NCBI GenBank assembly: GCA_944323945.1
Contig: CALUUL010000011.1
Span: 1 to 43,310, forward strand
Direction: 5' to 3'
Source: Candidatus Gastranaerophilales bacterium
Lineage (GTDB): Bacteria > Cyanobacteriota > Vampirovibrionia > Gastranaerophilales > Gastranaerophilaceae
Length of the DNA: 43,310 nt
Below the pieces are notes generated by a model. That model worked only from the letters and a program-made list of their open reading frames with translations. It was not told the origin of the DNA and ran no database searches. This document shows, in pieces, positions 1 through 6,845 of the stretch. Positions within the stretch are counted from its first letter, which is position 1; each line of letters starts with the position of its first letter. Both the position numbers and the translations under genes were made by a program.

Positions 1-170
1 CCACCAAAGCCACCGCCAAAGCCAAAGCCTCTACCACCCCAACCGCCAAGAAGCAGTAAGATGATTATCCAAGCCCAATCTCCGCCGAAGAAACCATTGC
101 CGTAACCATTATTGGTGGAGTCCCTTCCAACTGCATAGCCTGTTGCAAAGCTGTTATCGTCTTGATACAT
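1..170 (-). CDS. Glycine-rich membrane-type virion protein, N-terminal part (cut by window edge)
   Basis: The first 56 codons of a gene that runs off the left edge. The ATG at 170-168 follows a strong AAGGAGGAGA site. The protein starts MYQDDNSFATGYAVGRDS, then has a hydrophobic stretch (DWAWIIILLLL) and a Gly/Phe/Trp-rich run. From memory of the family, such N-termini belong to proteins of about 200-250 residues found in gut Clostridia phages and ending in a Cys-rich NPxCC tail. Exactly such a C-terminus lies at 42826-43310 on the same strand. The two are probably one gene split by linearisation of a circular map. The function is unknown; a membrane- or virion-associated role is inferred. 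Confidence 0.75.
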   Translation of the reverse strand, partial: MYQDDNSFATGYAVGRDSTNNGYGNGFFGGDWAWIIILLLLGGWGGRGFGFGGGFG

Positions 171-254
171 TTTTTGTCTCCTCCTTTTTAAAATGTATTT
201 ATATCCACAACATAATTTTTAGTCGACATCAAAATTTTGTTGGAGATACCACCA

Positions 255-500
255 TTATTTTGCACCCAGTTTATGTGCCAATTCTTCCACTTGTTTCATG
301 TCTATGCCTCTTTGTTTTGCTATTTGCATAACCATTTCTCGTGGATTTTGTATTGTTTGTAACATCTTTAATTGGGGATTATTTGAAAGCATTTGGTTAA
401 ATATTTGCTGACTATTCCCACCATTGTTTAAAAAGTTAAGCATTTCATTTATAGGATTATTTTGTGGTGTCAAATTTTGGTTGTTTAATGGATTACTCAT
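255..500 (-). CDS. Small Asn/Gln-rich phage protein, unknown function
   Basis: An 81-residue protein starting MSNPLNNQNL. I chose the ATG at 500 because GGAGGGC lies just upstream; a longer frame to 515 has no such site. The N-half is Asn/Gln/Pro-rich and low in complexity. The C-half (around QNPREMVMQIAKQRGIDMKQ) looks alpha-helical. The start overlaps the end of the upstream gene by 8 bases, so translation is probably coupled. It lies in the distal late operon next to the glycine-rich edge gene. Similar short proteins sit near virion genes in gut phages; no function is assigned. Confidence 0.7.
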   Translation of the reverse strand: MSNPLNNQNLTPQNNPINEMLNFLNNGGNSQQIFNQMLSNNPQLKMLQTIQNPREMVMQIAKQRGIDMKQVEELAHKLGAK

Positions 501-981
501 TATTGCCCTCCACATGTTTTAATTCTGAACTAAGAGAATTTAATTCATTTTGCACAGATAGTTTTGTAATCTTATTTTTAAGTTCATCTATTTGCCCTTT
601 TAAAGCCTCAAATTCGGTCAATGTTACATAGTCCGATAGATTTATCGAGTTATCTTCCTTTTGCCTTTCTTGTGGCTTAATTTCGTGTATTTCAAAGGCT
701 TTTACTTCGAATTGCCCTTTACTATCAACAGTCTTTTGATAAAGTATAGGTTTATCATTGTCTAAAAATATAAAATCGCTATTTGCTGATAATGGTTTGC
801 TCTTAACATCATCAATACCTGAAACAAAAATCTTATTCGTATTTGTTGCAGAAGATTGTTGGTTCTGTGACTGACTTTGTTGTTGTGTTAAATTAGGATT
901 AAATTGTTGATATGGATTTTGAAAATTATAGTTTGGAATATAAGTTCCTCCATAGTTATAAGGTTGATAAGGATTATACAT
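493..981 (-). CDS. Tyr/Pro/Gln-rich virion-associated protein
   Basis: 162 residues. The N-terminus (MYNPYQPYNYGG) and the following ~45 residues are rich in Tyr, Asn, Pro and Gln and probably disordered. A compact beta-type segment (KIFVSGIDDVKSKPLSANSD and on) follows, then a C-terminal coiled coil (roughly residues 118-155, with LTEFEALKGQIDELKNKI). A low-complexity head, small domain and coiled coil are frequent in small late proteins of gut phages. A minor virion or assembly role is inferred from position only. The end overlaps the next gene by 8 bases. Confidence 0.7.
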   Translation of the reverse strand: MYNPYQPYNYGGTYIPNYNFQNPYQQFNPNLTQQQSQSQNQQSSATNTNKIFVSGIDDVKSKPLSANSDFIFLDNDKPILYQKTVDSKGQFEVKAFEIHEIKPQERQKEDNSINLSDYVTLTEFEALKGQIDELKNKITKLSVQNELNSLSSELKHVEGNNE

Positions 982-1114
982 TTTCTTTGCCTCCTATGTT
1001 TTTATTTTTGATTGCCTGCCTAATTTTGTCTGTTTTTTTCAAGGCAATCACAATGTCTAATTTTCGCTCAATGCTTTTAAGCAAATTAATTACTTCTTTG
1101 TCTTTTAAAATCAT
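974..1114 (-). CDS. 46-residue helical protein behind a structured leader
   Basis: Starts MILKDKEVINLLKSIERKLD; predicted to be one or two amphipathic helices. The ATG at 1114 is preceded by GGGAGG. This site lies in the 3' arm of a 9-bp hairpin (1122-1130 with 1138-1146), so initiation may be structure-controlled. The annotatable frame is open back to 1228, but that extension would cross all the leader hairpins and has no ribosome site. The gene ends within the start of the 162-residue gene (8-base overlap). No function is recognised. Confidence 0.6.
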   Translation of the reverse strand: MILKDKEVINLLKSIERKLDIVIALKKTDKIRQAIKNKNIGGKENV

Positions 1115-1121
1115 ACAAAAA

Positions 1122-1211
1122 CCTCCCACAAAAGTGTTGTGAGAGGCAAAGGAATAAAATTTACAAAAATAAAATGAGAGAGCATTGCAAATGATATTCC
1201 TTTGCTCTCTC
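1122..1211 (-). promoter_or_regulatory. Leader with mutually exclusive hairpins
   Basis: Read on the minus strand, 1211-1203 (GAGAGAGCA) pairs perfectly with 1184-1176 (TGCTCTCTC). Bases 1205-1195 (GCAAAGGAATA) also pair perfectly with 1156-1146, and the pairing extends five more pairs past a bulge. Bases 1146-1138 pair with 1130-1122, hiding the GGAGG of the 46-residue gene. The middle pairing excludes both others, the classical layout of an attenuator or sequestration switch. A TATAAT at 1223-1218 would start RNA at about 1211, exactly at the first arm; no good -35 is seen. No known riboswitch class is recognised. Confidence 0.5.
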
Positions 1212-1226
1212 GCCTTTATTATATTC

Positions 1227-1259
1227 AAAAAAAGGCACTAATGTATAAAAATTAGTGCC
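1227..1259 (-). terminator. Intrinsic terminator after AgrB-like gene
   Basis: A perfect 9-bp stem (GGCACTAAT at 1234-1242 with ATTAGTGCC at 1251-1259) and an 8-base loop, followed on the minus strand by seven T. It lies 18 bases after the stop of the gene at 1277-1903 and separates it from the structured leader. Confidence 0.85.
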
Positions 1260-1276
1260 ATAAAAGTGCCATATCG

Positions 1277-1903
1277 CTATTTAATTGTATCAAGAATTTT
1301 CTTTCTTTTTCTTTTAGCGTGTCTTTCGCTATAATTTATTGCCGCATAGAGTTCTTTGCCCTTAAGTCTTTCTATAACTATAAAATATGCAATTTTACAA
1401 TCTTCTTCGCTTAATCCACAATTTCTACAATGCTCATAAAGTTCATCTTCATCCATTGCATAAATGTCTTTGTGGTTAAGTTTTGAAACCAATTCATTTG
1501 CATAATTATCAAGTCTCTTTACTTCTATAAGCAAGTCAACTCTATCTTGTGCAATAAATCCAAAGAAACAAATTAAAAATGCTATTGGAATACTACCTAA
1601 TAGACTTGTTGTCAATGATGTTGTTATCGGTATTGCAAACCATATTATCGCAAGTGTTAATGACAAACAGCAAGCAGTGCTATTAAAATGGAATTGCTTA
1701 TCAAATGTGTTTCTTATACAAGTATGGGCAATACAAAACATAATTGCTTCTATCCATTTATCAAATATCCACGCACATAAGGCTATGCTTGCAAAGATTA
1801 TTAAGTATTCCCATAAACTATCAATTAAAAAGTCTTTAATCTTTAGTTTTGTCTTTCTCAACCAAAGGAGTATCACCTGTTTGTTTAGCGATGATTTCCT
1901 CAT
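1277..1903 (-). CDS. AgrB-like multi-pass membrane protein
   Basis: 208 residues with about four hydrophobic segments (roughly 33-48, 77-95, 96-117 and a weaker one near 50-60) and a charged cytoplasmic C-terminus. H72 and C79 have the H-x6-C spacing of the AgrB peptidase dyad (H77/C84 in the staphylococcal enzyme), at about the same distance from the N-terminus and next to a hydrophobic stretch (TACCLSLTLAIIWF). The extra C-terminal ~60 residues (from MDEDELYEHCRNCGLSEED) look helical. Known: AgrB trims and exports autoinducing peptides, and agr genes occur in some clostridial phages. No AgrD-like peptide gene was found beside it. The start is uncertain: the ATG at 1903 overlaps the upstream gene by 68 bases and lacks a clear ribosome site. 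Confidence 0.55.
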   Translation of the reverse strand: MRKSSLNKQVILLWLRKTKLKIKDFLIDSLWEYLIIFASIALCAWIFDKWIEAIMFCIAHTCIRNTFDKQFHFNSTACCLSLTLAIIWFAIPITTSLTTSLLGSIPIAFLICFFGFIAQDRVDLLIEVKRLDNYANELVSKLNHKDIYAMDEDELYEHCRNCGLSEEDCKIAYFIVIERLKGKELYAAINYSERHAKRKRKKILDTIK

Positions 1904-2012
1904 AAACTTTTTTGTCGTCCTCCAAAGATTTTATTTTTTTATCAATTTTTTCAATTTTCTTTTGATAATAGTTCAAATGTTTTCCGTAAAGTGGTGGTGC
2001 TTTCCAACCCAT
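1836..2012 (-). CDS. Small coiled-coil protein
   Basis: 58 residues, starting MGWKAPPLYGKHLNYYQKKI, then a coiled coil (KIEKIDKKIKSLEDDKKVYE). I chose the ATG at 2012 because AAAAAGGAG precedes it; the frame runs on to 2075 without another site. It is tucked between two membrane protein genes and overlaps the AgrB-like gene, so it may act with them. No function is recognised. Confidence 0.65.
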   Translation of the reverse strand: MGWKAPPLYGKHLNYYQKKIEKIDKKIKSLEDDKKVYEEIIAKQTGDTPLVEKDKTKD

Positions 2013-2016
2013 AATT

Positions 2017-2565
2017 TTACTCCTTTTTATAATTATAATAAAAATAAAACAATAACAACCAAAAATACATTTCAAAAGTTATTAAAGTGAAACTTAAAGA
2101 ATTTATATTAACCATGTATATTGGCAAATTTCGAATAGTTAATGTCAATGCTTGAGAAACCATGTGAACTGTGTAAACAATTGCCACTGTTTTTAAATTA
2201 GAACCAAAAATAAGTGGTAAGAACACAAAAGAAGCATAATTTAAAGCCGAGCATATGTTCACATCAACAAAATTTAATCCAATGCTTGCTCCTATTGTCG
2301 CCAAAACAATTAAGCATTGCCACCAATTCAAATACCATTTTCGGCATACTGCACACAAATATAACCAATATGTTAAAAATGATGTAAATATACCAAATAA
2401 ATAGTATGCCCATTCATTGCTATCAATATAATTTCCAATTGCTATTATCGTTTCATTTTCGACTGATAATACGAATTGCTCTGGGAAGAATATTTTTAAT
2501 ACATAACAAGCAATTAAAAATATAACTACCAAAGCAATCATCGTTTTTAAAACTTTTTTGTTCAT
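2017..2565 (-). CDS. Multi-pass membrane protein
   Basis: 182 residues with five or six hydrophobic segments, beginning at the N-terminus (MIALVVIFLIACYVLKIFF) and ending in an aromatic-rich helix (FEMYFWLLLFYFYY). There is no catalytic motif. From memory, a similar membrane protein often sits beside AgrB-like proteins in gut Clostridia phages, which suggests that the pair works together. The start at 2565 has a weak AAGGCGAG site. It lies between the holin-like gene and the small coiled-coil gene. A lysis, signalling or exclusion role cannot be told apart from sequence. Confidence 0.65.
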   Translation of the reverse strand: MNKKVLKTMIALVVIFLIACYVLKIFFPEQFVLSVENETIIAIGNYIDSNEWAYYLFGIFTSFLTYWLYLCAVCRKWYLNWWQCLIVLATIGASIGLNFVDVNICSALNYASFVFLPLIFGSNLKTVAIVYTVHMVSQALTLTIRNLPIYMVNINSLSFTLITFEMYFWLLLFYFYYNYKKE

Positions 2566-2579
2566 AAACTCGCCTTAAA

Positions 2580-2615
2580 ATTAAAATACCACAAAAGCAA
2601 TTTTATCTTTTGTGG
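2580..2615 (-). terminator. Hairpin after holin-like gene
   Basis: A perfect 9-bp stem (CCACAAAAG 2589-2597 with CTTTTGTGG 2607-2615) followed on the minus strand by TATTTTAATTTT. The T-run is interrupted, so it is probably a partial terminator. Confidence 0.6.
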
Positions 2616-2623
2616 CATTTACT

Positions 2624-3091
2624 TTATTGCTGCGTTTCATCTATCTCTATTTCAATTTTTTGCTCTGTGTTATTTTTTTTTGCTTGAAGCTTCTCGTTAA
2701 TTTCGTTTAATTTTTCAATTCCGACATTTCCAACAATTTTAGCCAATTTGCTATCATTATAATTATTGAACAACTGTGTTATTTTCTCAATTATAATTTT
2801 AACAAGTTGTTTAAGTCCAAGCCCCTCATAAGAAGTATAAAGACCAAAAACTCCCGCAATAGTTGTAAAAATCAAAACAAGAAACTCTGCTGATTGTATG
2901 CTGCCATTCAAAATATAAACTTCTGCAATAAATGGCAAACCAATCGCAAGTAACAAACTTGCAACGCAAAAAACCGCCTTATACCATTTTGGATATTTTT
3001 CTTTAAAGGTTTTGAAGGGCAGTTTTACAATTCCAACAAAGCAAAGAATAATGGCAGCCATAATACTTGCACACATAATTGCTTCCTTCAT
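2624..3091 (-). CDS. Holin-like membrane protein
   Basis: 155 residues with three hydrophobic segments (about residues 5-22, 39-58 and 65-88), an amphipathic region, then a Lys/Glu-rich C-terminal tail with a short coiled coil (EKLNEINEKLQAKKN). The small size, three membrane segments, charged C-tail and place at the end of the tail genes fit a holin. I cannot name a family. No endolysin gene follows. Start ATG at 3091 with AGGAGAG upstream. A phage membrane protein of another role is possible. Confidence 0.5.
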   Translation of the reverse strand: MKEAIMCASIMAAIILCFVGIVKLPFKTFKEKYPKWYKAVFCVASLLLAIGLPFIAEVYILNGSIQSAEFLVLIFTTIAGVFGLYTSYEGLGLKQLVKIIIEKITQLFNNYNDSKLAKIVGNVGIEKLNEINEKLQAKKNNTEQKIEIEIDETQQ

Positions 3092-3103
3092 TTCTCTCTC
3101 CTA

Positions 3104-3406
3104 TTAACCTTGATAATCAACACTATCAATGTTTTCTGCCACAATTTCTTCTGCTGAACCTTGAATTTCTTGTGCTTTCTTTTCGTCAGCAATAGCAACA
3201 ACCTTTTCAAGTTCCGCAATCTCAGCCTCAAGTCTTGCAATTTCTTCGTTCTCTTCAACAATATGCGCCTTGATTGCCTCTATTCTTTCGCGATATGCAG
3301 AAACTTGACTTCTTGAAGAATTTTTATGTTCAACAATTGCTTTCTCGAACTCAATGTTTTCCCCATCGTCTGCAAGAATAGTGTATTTGATTTCTTTCTC
3401 GTTCAT
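3104..3406 (-). CDS. Small coiled-coil protein
   Basis: 100 residues starting MNEKEIKYTILADDGENIEF, followed by a long coiled coil (about residues 38-75, YRERIEAIKAHIVEENEEI) and an acidic tail. AAAAAGGAGGGA six bases before the ATG at 3406 supports this start. The same frame stays open upstream to 3571, and that stretch reads like protein (QPLFEGYTLQMDFETGF), so an extended form or a degraded fused gene is possible. It sits between two membrane-protein genes. The function is unknown. Confidence 0.6.
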   Translation of the reverse strand: MNEKEIKYTILADDGENIEFEKAIVEHKNSSRSQVSAYRERIEAIKAHIVEENEEIARLEAEIAELEKVVAIADEKKAQEIQGSAEEIVAENIDSVDYQG

Positions 3407-3542
3407 TGCATTTCCCTCCTTTTTTAAATTTATTATACTTGCAAACCCTGTTTCAAAATCCATTTGCAAGGTATAACCTTCAAAAAGCGGTTGGCTCTCT
3501 TCAACCATTTGCACAAATGCTGGGCGGGCATTTAAGAAAATT

Positions 3543-4319
3543 TTATGCAAAAATCTTAACTCCAAAAGCAAGTTCTATAATTAAAAGTAAAACATAAATT
3601 ACCAGCCCAATTATTGCCATTCCTGCTATTGATGTGCAAAACCAAAAAGCAGTCCGTCCAAATTGATTAAAACATTCAAACATTGCATTTACAAGCCTTC
3701 CAAGAGCGAGAACGACATTGGCAATACAGTATGGAATTATAAAAAGCGCAATCATGGTCATCATAAGAACAAGTCCATATGAACGGTCAGCATAAGTTTT
3801 CTTTGGCTCTTCTGGCAAATCTTCATATCTAACTGTTTTCTTTCGTGTTTGTGGGTCGCGTTCAACAATTCTTTTTCTTTTCTTCCCAATTAAATGTGAA
3901 AGGTCAAACTCAAGTATCGGTCGAAAAGCCTTGTAAAATGCCTCGTTGCGTTTTTGCCTATGGTCAAGCTTTTTCTCTTCGTCTTTGTATGTAATCCCTT
4001 TCATATAAGACTTCATTGACTTAGAGGCGTCTTTTTGTAAAGACTTTCGCAACTTTTCGTCAGCGGTCGCTTCAACAATAGTTAAAACATTTACTACTTG
4101 TTTAATTCCTTCATCGGCGTCAACTTTCCCTTGTGCGAAATCTTGTTGAATTTGCATTAGGGTTTGGTTTTTAAAATTAGATACGGTTTCATTATCAACT
4201 TGTCCGCCTTGAGTAACAGGCAAAGATTGTTTAGGTGGCTCTTCGCCTTTCATTATTTCACCTTGTGTTTCAAGTTTTGAAAGTTCGCTTTCTATATCAT
4301 TAAATGCTTTTTCTTCCAT
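3543..4319 (-). CDS. Membrane-anchored protein with helical cytoplasmic domain
   Basis: 258 residues. The N-terminal ~170 are hydrophilic and helical, with a basic stretch (LIGKKRKRIVERDPQTRKK). The C-terminal ~85 hold two or three membrane segments (around YGLVLMMTMIALFIIPYC and IAGMAIIGLVIYVLLLIIEL). It is the first gene after the promoter at 4337-4365, so it leads the membrane-protein block. The gene starts at an ATG at 4319 shortly after the -10 element. The family is not recognised; a role in lysis control or host membrane interaction is a guess from its neighbours. Confidence 0.65.
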   Translation of the reverse strand: MEEKAFNDIESELSKLETQGEIMKGEEPPKQSLPVTQGGQVDNETVSNFKNQTLMQIQQDFAQGKVDADEGIKQVVNVLTIVEATADEKLRKSLQKDASKSMKSYMKGITYKDEEKKLDHRQKRNEAFYKAFRPILEFDLSHLIGKKRKRIVERDPQTRKKTVRYEDLPEEPKKTYADRSYGLVLMMTMIALFIIPYCIANVVLALGRLVNAMFECFNQFGRTAFWFCTSIAGMAIIGLVIYVLLLIIELAFGVKIFA

Positions 4320-4336
4320 TATGCACTCCCTATATT

Positions 4337-4365
4337 ATTATATGCTATTTTTATAAAAAAATCAA
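4337..4365 (-). promoter_or_regulatory. Internal late promoter (TTGATT-17-TATAAT)
   Basis: TTGATT at 4365-4360, a 17-base spacer and TATAAT at 4342-4337 on the minus strand. It is placed in the only gap between the tail fibre genes and the membrane-protein block, so the latter could be made independently of the long late transcript. Confidence 0.75.
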
Positions 4366-4372
4366 TTAATTT

Positions 4373-4549
4373 TTAATGTTTTCTTCTAAAAATATCTTCT
4401 TCGCTTTCAATATAGGTATATTTATTCGGAATATCAACTGCTTCGACATATTCAATGCCTGTTTCATTTTGAACAATATATTTTCCGCTATCGCTATAAG
4501 TTTTAACAAGCTCTCTTCCGTTGACTAATATTGTTTCTTGTTTAATCAT
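4373..4549 (-). CDS. Small tail-adjacent protein
   Basis: 58 residues (MIKQETILVNGRELVKTYSD...), with AGGAGGAAACAAC just before the ATG at 4549. It is rich in beta-forming residues, and short repeats of Tyr and acidic residues suggest a small beta domain. Proteins of this type are common directly after fibre genes in Clostridia phages and prophages; no function is established. It starts 12 bases after the leucine-rich-repeat gene. Confidence 0.7.
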   Translation of the reverse strand: MIKQETILVNGRELVKTYSDSGKYIVQNETGIEYVEAVDIPNKYTYIESEEDIFRRKH

Positions 4550-4560
4550 GTTGTTTCCTC

Positions 4561-5391
4561 CTAATATCCTACAATTATGTCCGCAAAATTCGACCAGTTC
4601 GTTGCTGTTTTATAAGCCTCAACGCTTGCCATTGGAACTTGAATTTGCGTTGTCGCAGTTGAAATTGAGGCGGTATTAGATAATGTTGGCGGTGTTGTTG
4701 CTTCAACTCGCATTGTAGTTAAACTGCTGCAACTTAGGAAAGCACCATAACCAATTGAGGTCACTCCTTCTGGTATTGTTATTTCGGTTAAACTGCCGCA
4801 ACCATTGAAAGTATAAATTCCAATTGAGGTCACTCCTGCTGGGATTGTTATTGAGGTTAAACTGCGGCAACCAGCGAAAGCCCCATTGCCAATTTCTGTC
4901 ACTCCTTCTGGAATTGTGATTGAAGTTAAGTTGCTGCAATCAGAGAAAGCATAATCGCCAATTGAGGTCAATGTGCTTGGAAGGCTTATTGAGGTTAAAC
5001 CACTGCAATTATAGAAAGCATAATCGCCAATTGAGGTCACTCCTGCTGGGATTATTATTGAGGTTAAGCTGATGCAATACCAGAAAGCCCTCTCGCCAAT
5101 TGAGGTCAATTTGCTTGGTAGGGTTATTGAGGTTAAACCGCTGCAACCATAGAAAGCATAATCGCCAATTTCAGTTACTCCAGCCAAATCATCTGCCGTA
5201 ATCGTTGTAACGCTTTTATCAACAACTTGCGGAAGCTTGCTTGTTCCGCCAGTTTGAATATCAAGAACCTTTGGAACAAGTGTGTTCAAGGTTTCGCTTG
5301 AACTAGCTGTAACGCCCTTAGTTGTAAGGTTCGCAGCAAGAGCGTTTTTTTGATTGACCAACTCTGTTAGTTGTTGTGCTATTGTCGCCAT
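4561..5391 (-). CDS. Tail protein with BspA-like leucine-rich repeats
   Basis: 276 residues. The N-terminal ~25 (IAQQLTELVNQKNALAANL) form a helical segment typical of phage tail fibre attachment. About seven 23-residue BspA/LRR_5 repeats follow (unit TSIGDYAFYNCSGLTSITLP, conserved IG..AF..C.SLT), about residues 75-235, then a beta-rich cap ending ATNWSNFADIIVGY. Known: BspA repeats bind host surface proteins or matrix. The likely role is receptor or mucus binding by the tail tip. The start has GGAGGTGTAAC upstream, and the gene begins one base after the fibre gene ends. The repeats are near-identical in DNA, so copy number may vary. Confidence 0.85.
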   Translation of the reverse strand: MATIAQQLTELVNQKNALAANLTTKGVTASSSETLNTLVPKVLDIQTGGTSKLPQVVDKSVTTITADDLAGVTEIGDYAFYGCSGLTSITLPSKLTSIGERAFWYCISLTSIIIPAGVTSIGDYAFYNCSGLTSISLPSTLTSIGDYAFSDCSNLTSITIPEGVTEIGNGAFAGCRSLTSITIPAGVTSIGIYTFNGCGSLTEITIPEGVTSIGYGAFLSCSSLTTMRVEATTPPTLSNTASISTATTQIQVPMASVEAYKTATNWSNFADIIVGY

Positions 5392-5392
5392 G

Positions 5393-6823
5393 TTACACCT
5401 CCGACACTGTTACAACAGAGCTTAAAATTGTTGAAATGTCGCCGATTTGGTTTTCTATATCGGCAATATCGCTTTGCTTAACAAAAGTAAGTGGCTTCCA
5501 ATGAGTAGTATCATTTGCTGGCTCTGGTGATGCAAAACCCATATATCCTTCTTTGCATACATATAAAAGTTGATTGCTTAAAACAACATCATTTTTTTTA
5601 TATTCTAGCATATTGCTAAAATCGCCTCTCCAGTTTAATAAATCTGCCCCCAGTCCTAAATCAGTTGATGTTAACTCAACATCGCCGCTTGTTGGGTCTG
5701 GAGTTTTGTTGTTAACAGATTTTACAGTTCCAAGATTGGCAAGGGCGTCTTCTGTTAATGGAGCGCTACCATCGATTTCAACGCCATTTGGATTTATTTC
5801 AATACTATGGTCACCAAAATACATCTGCATTCTTTTGGTTCTCCCATCAGCCTCAATTGAAAAGCCCGCTTCTGTGTCAGTTCCATTAGACGCCATTATA
5901 TTAATTTGTCCGCCTTTTGAAATGTCTAATGTGGCACCAGAACCAGTTGTCATATCCAAAAACTGAGCAGTAAACATTCCTCCACCAACATAAATAAACT
6001 CCATTTTGCCCGCATTTTCATCATAACTTCCTAATCCCACCATTGAAGAATCGTTATTTGGCGACCATATATCAAAACCTTCTGTTGGCGATGTAAAACT
6101 TGAATTTTCTAAATCAATTCCGCCAGAAGATGCATTTTTTAATTGCTTAGGTGTAACGGCCTTTGTTTCGTTTGTTCCAGCAGCTATGTCATCATCTGTC
6201 GCAATTTGGATAATTCCTTTCTGCGTAGTGCTAGCATCTTGAACTTCTAAATTTAAGTCGTTTTCAAACTGGCTCAATTTTGTTGGTTTGTTTTTAATAT
6301 AAGTCTCACTTTTTTCATCAGTTTCGTTCCAGTCTGATTGTTCTTGAACAAATCCACTTAATTGAATTTCTTTAACATCATCGCCATTATAATTCTTGAA
6401 CTTTAAAATATTATTATCAAGAACCGCATCAACAAAGCCATATTGTGCCAAATAATCGATAGTGGCCTTTTGCTCGCTCGGCACTGGCACAAATCCATCT
6501 GGTTTCGGCGCAGGCAAAAACTTAAATTGCTTAATCTCACTGCCCTTTACATAACCGTCTGGTCGCGAAAAAGAAAACCCAATATTTATGCTTTCATATT
6601 GAGAAAGATTACTCTTAATTTCAATCGTATCGCCTCGAACTGCAATGTGGTCAACAACATTCCCACCATAAGTCGCAACTAAAACGCAAGCGCTATCAAC
6701 CTCAGCGGCTGGCTTTACAATAGTAATTGTTTCTGCGAGGTTGTCATATCGGCGACCTAAAATATTTGTATCGCATTTTAAAGTATATTTGTCTTGACCA
6801 CTATCTATTATTTCTATTATCAT
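5393..6823 (-). CDS. Upper baseplate/tail fibre protein with carbohydrate-binding module
   Basis: 476 residues. The N-terminal ~110 resemble the BppU-type upper baseplate domain (MIIEIIDSGQDKYTLKCD...). A tail-collar motif (TTQKGIIQIATDDDIAAGT) and the VTPKQLKN segment typical of fibre proteins follow near residues 200-235. A beta-rich shaft comes next. Near the C-terminus is a CBM5/12-like module (LLNWRGDFSNMLEYKKNDVV and on to HWKPL), about residues 395-445, and a short helical end. Likely role: connects the baseplate to the receptor-binding proteins and binds cell wall sugar. It lies between the propeller protein and the BspA-like protein. Confidence 0.75.
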   Translation of the reverse strand: MIIEIIDSGQDKYTLKCDTNILGRRYDNLAETITIVKPAAEVDSACVLVATYGGNVVDHIAVRGDTIEIKSNLSQYESINIGFSFSRPDGYVKGSEIKQFKFLPAPKPDGFVPVPSEQKATIDYLAQYGFVDAVLDNNILKFKNYNGDDVKEIQLSGFVQEQSDWNETDEKSETYIKNKPTKLSQFENDLNLEVQDASTTQKGIIQIATDDDIAAGTNETKAVTPKQLKNASSGGIDLENSSFTSPTEGFDIWSPNNDSSMVGLGSYDENAGKMEFIYVGGGMFTAQFLDMTTGSGATLDISKGGQINIMASNGTDTEAGFSIEADGRTKRMQMYFGDHSIEINPNGVEIDGSAPLTEDALANLGTVKSVNNKTPDPTSGDVELTSTDLGLGADLLNWRGDFSNMLEYKKNDVVLSNQLLYVCKEGYMGFASPEPANDTTHWKPLTFVKQSDIADIENQIGDISTILSSVVTVSEV

Positions 6824-6845
6824 ATTTCTCCTTTAATAAATTAAA

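Noticed and set aside
3406..3571. N-terminal extension or separate gene before the 100-residue coiled-coil protein
   Set aside because: The frame is open and partly protein-like, but no ribosome site precedes any start there, while a strong one precedes 3406; noted only as an alternative.
4700..5170. Regularly spaced near-identical DNA repeats that could be taken for a CRISPR array
   Set aside because: They lie in frame in the BspA-like protein with a 69-base (23-codon) period; the spacers are not unique and there are no cas genes.
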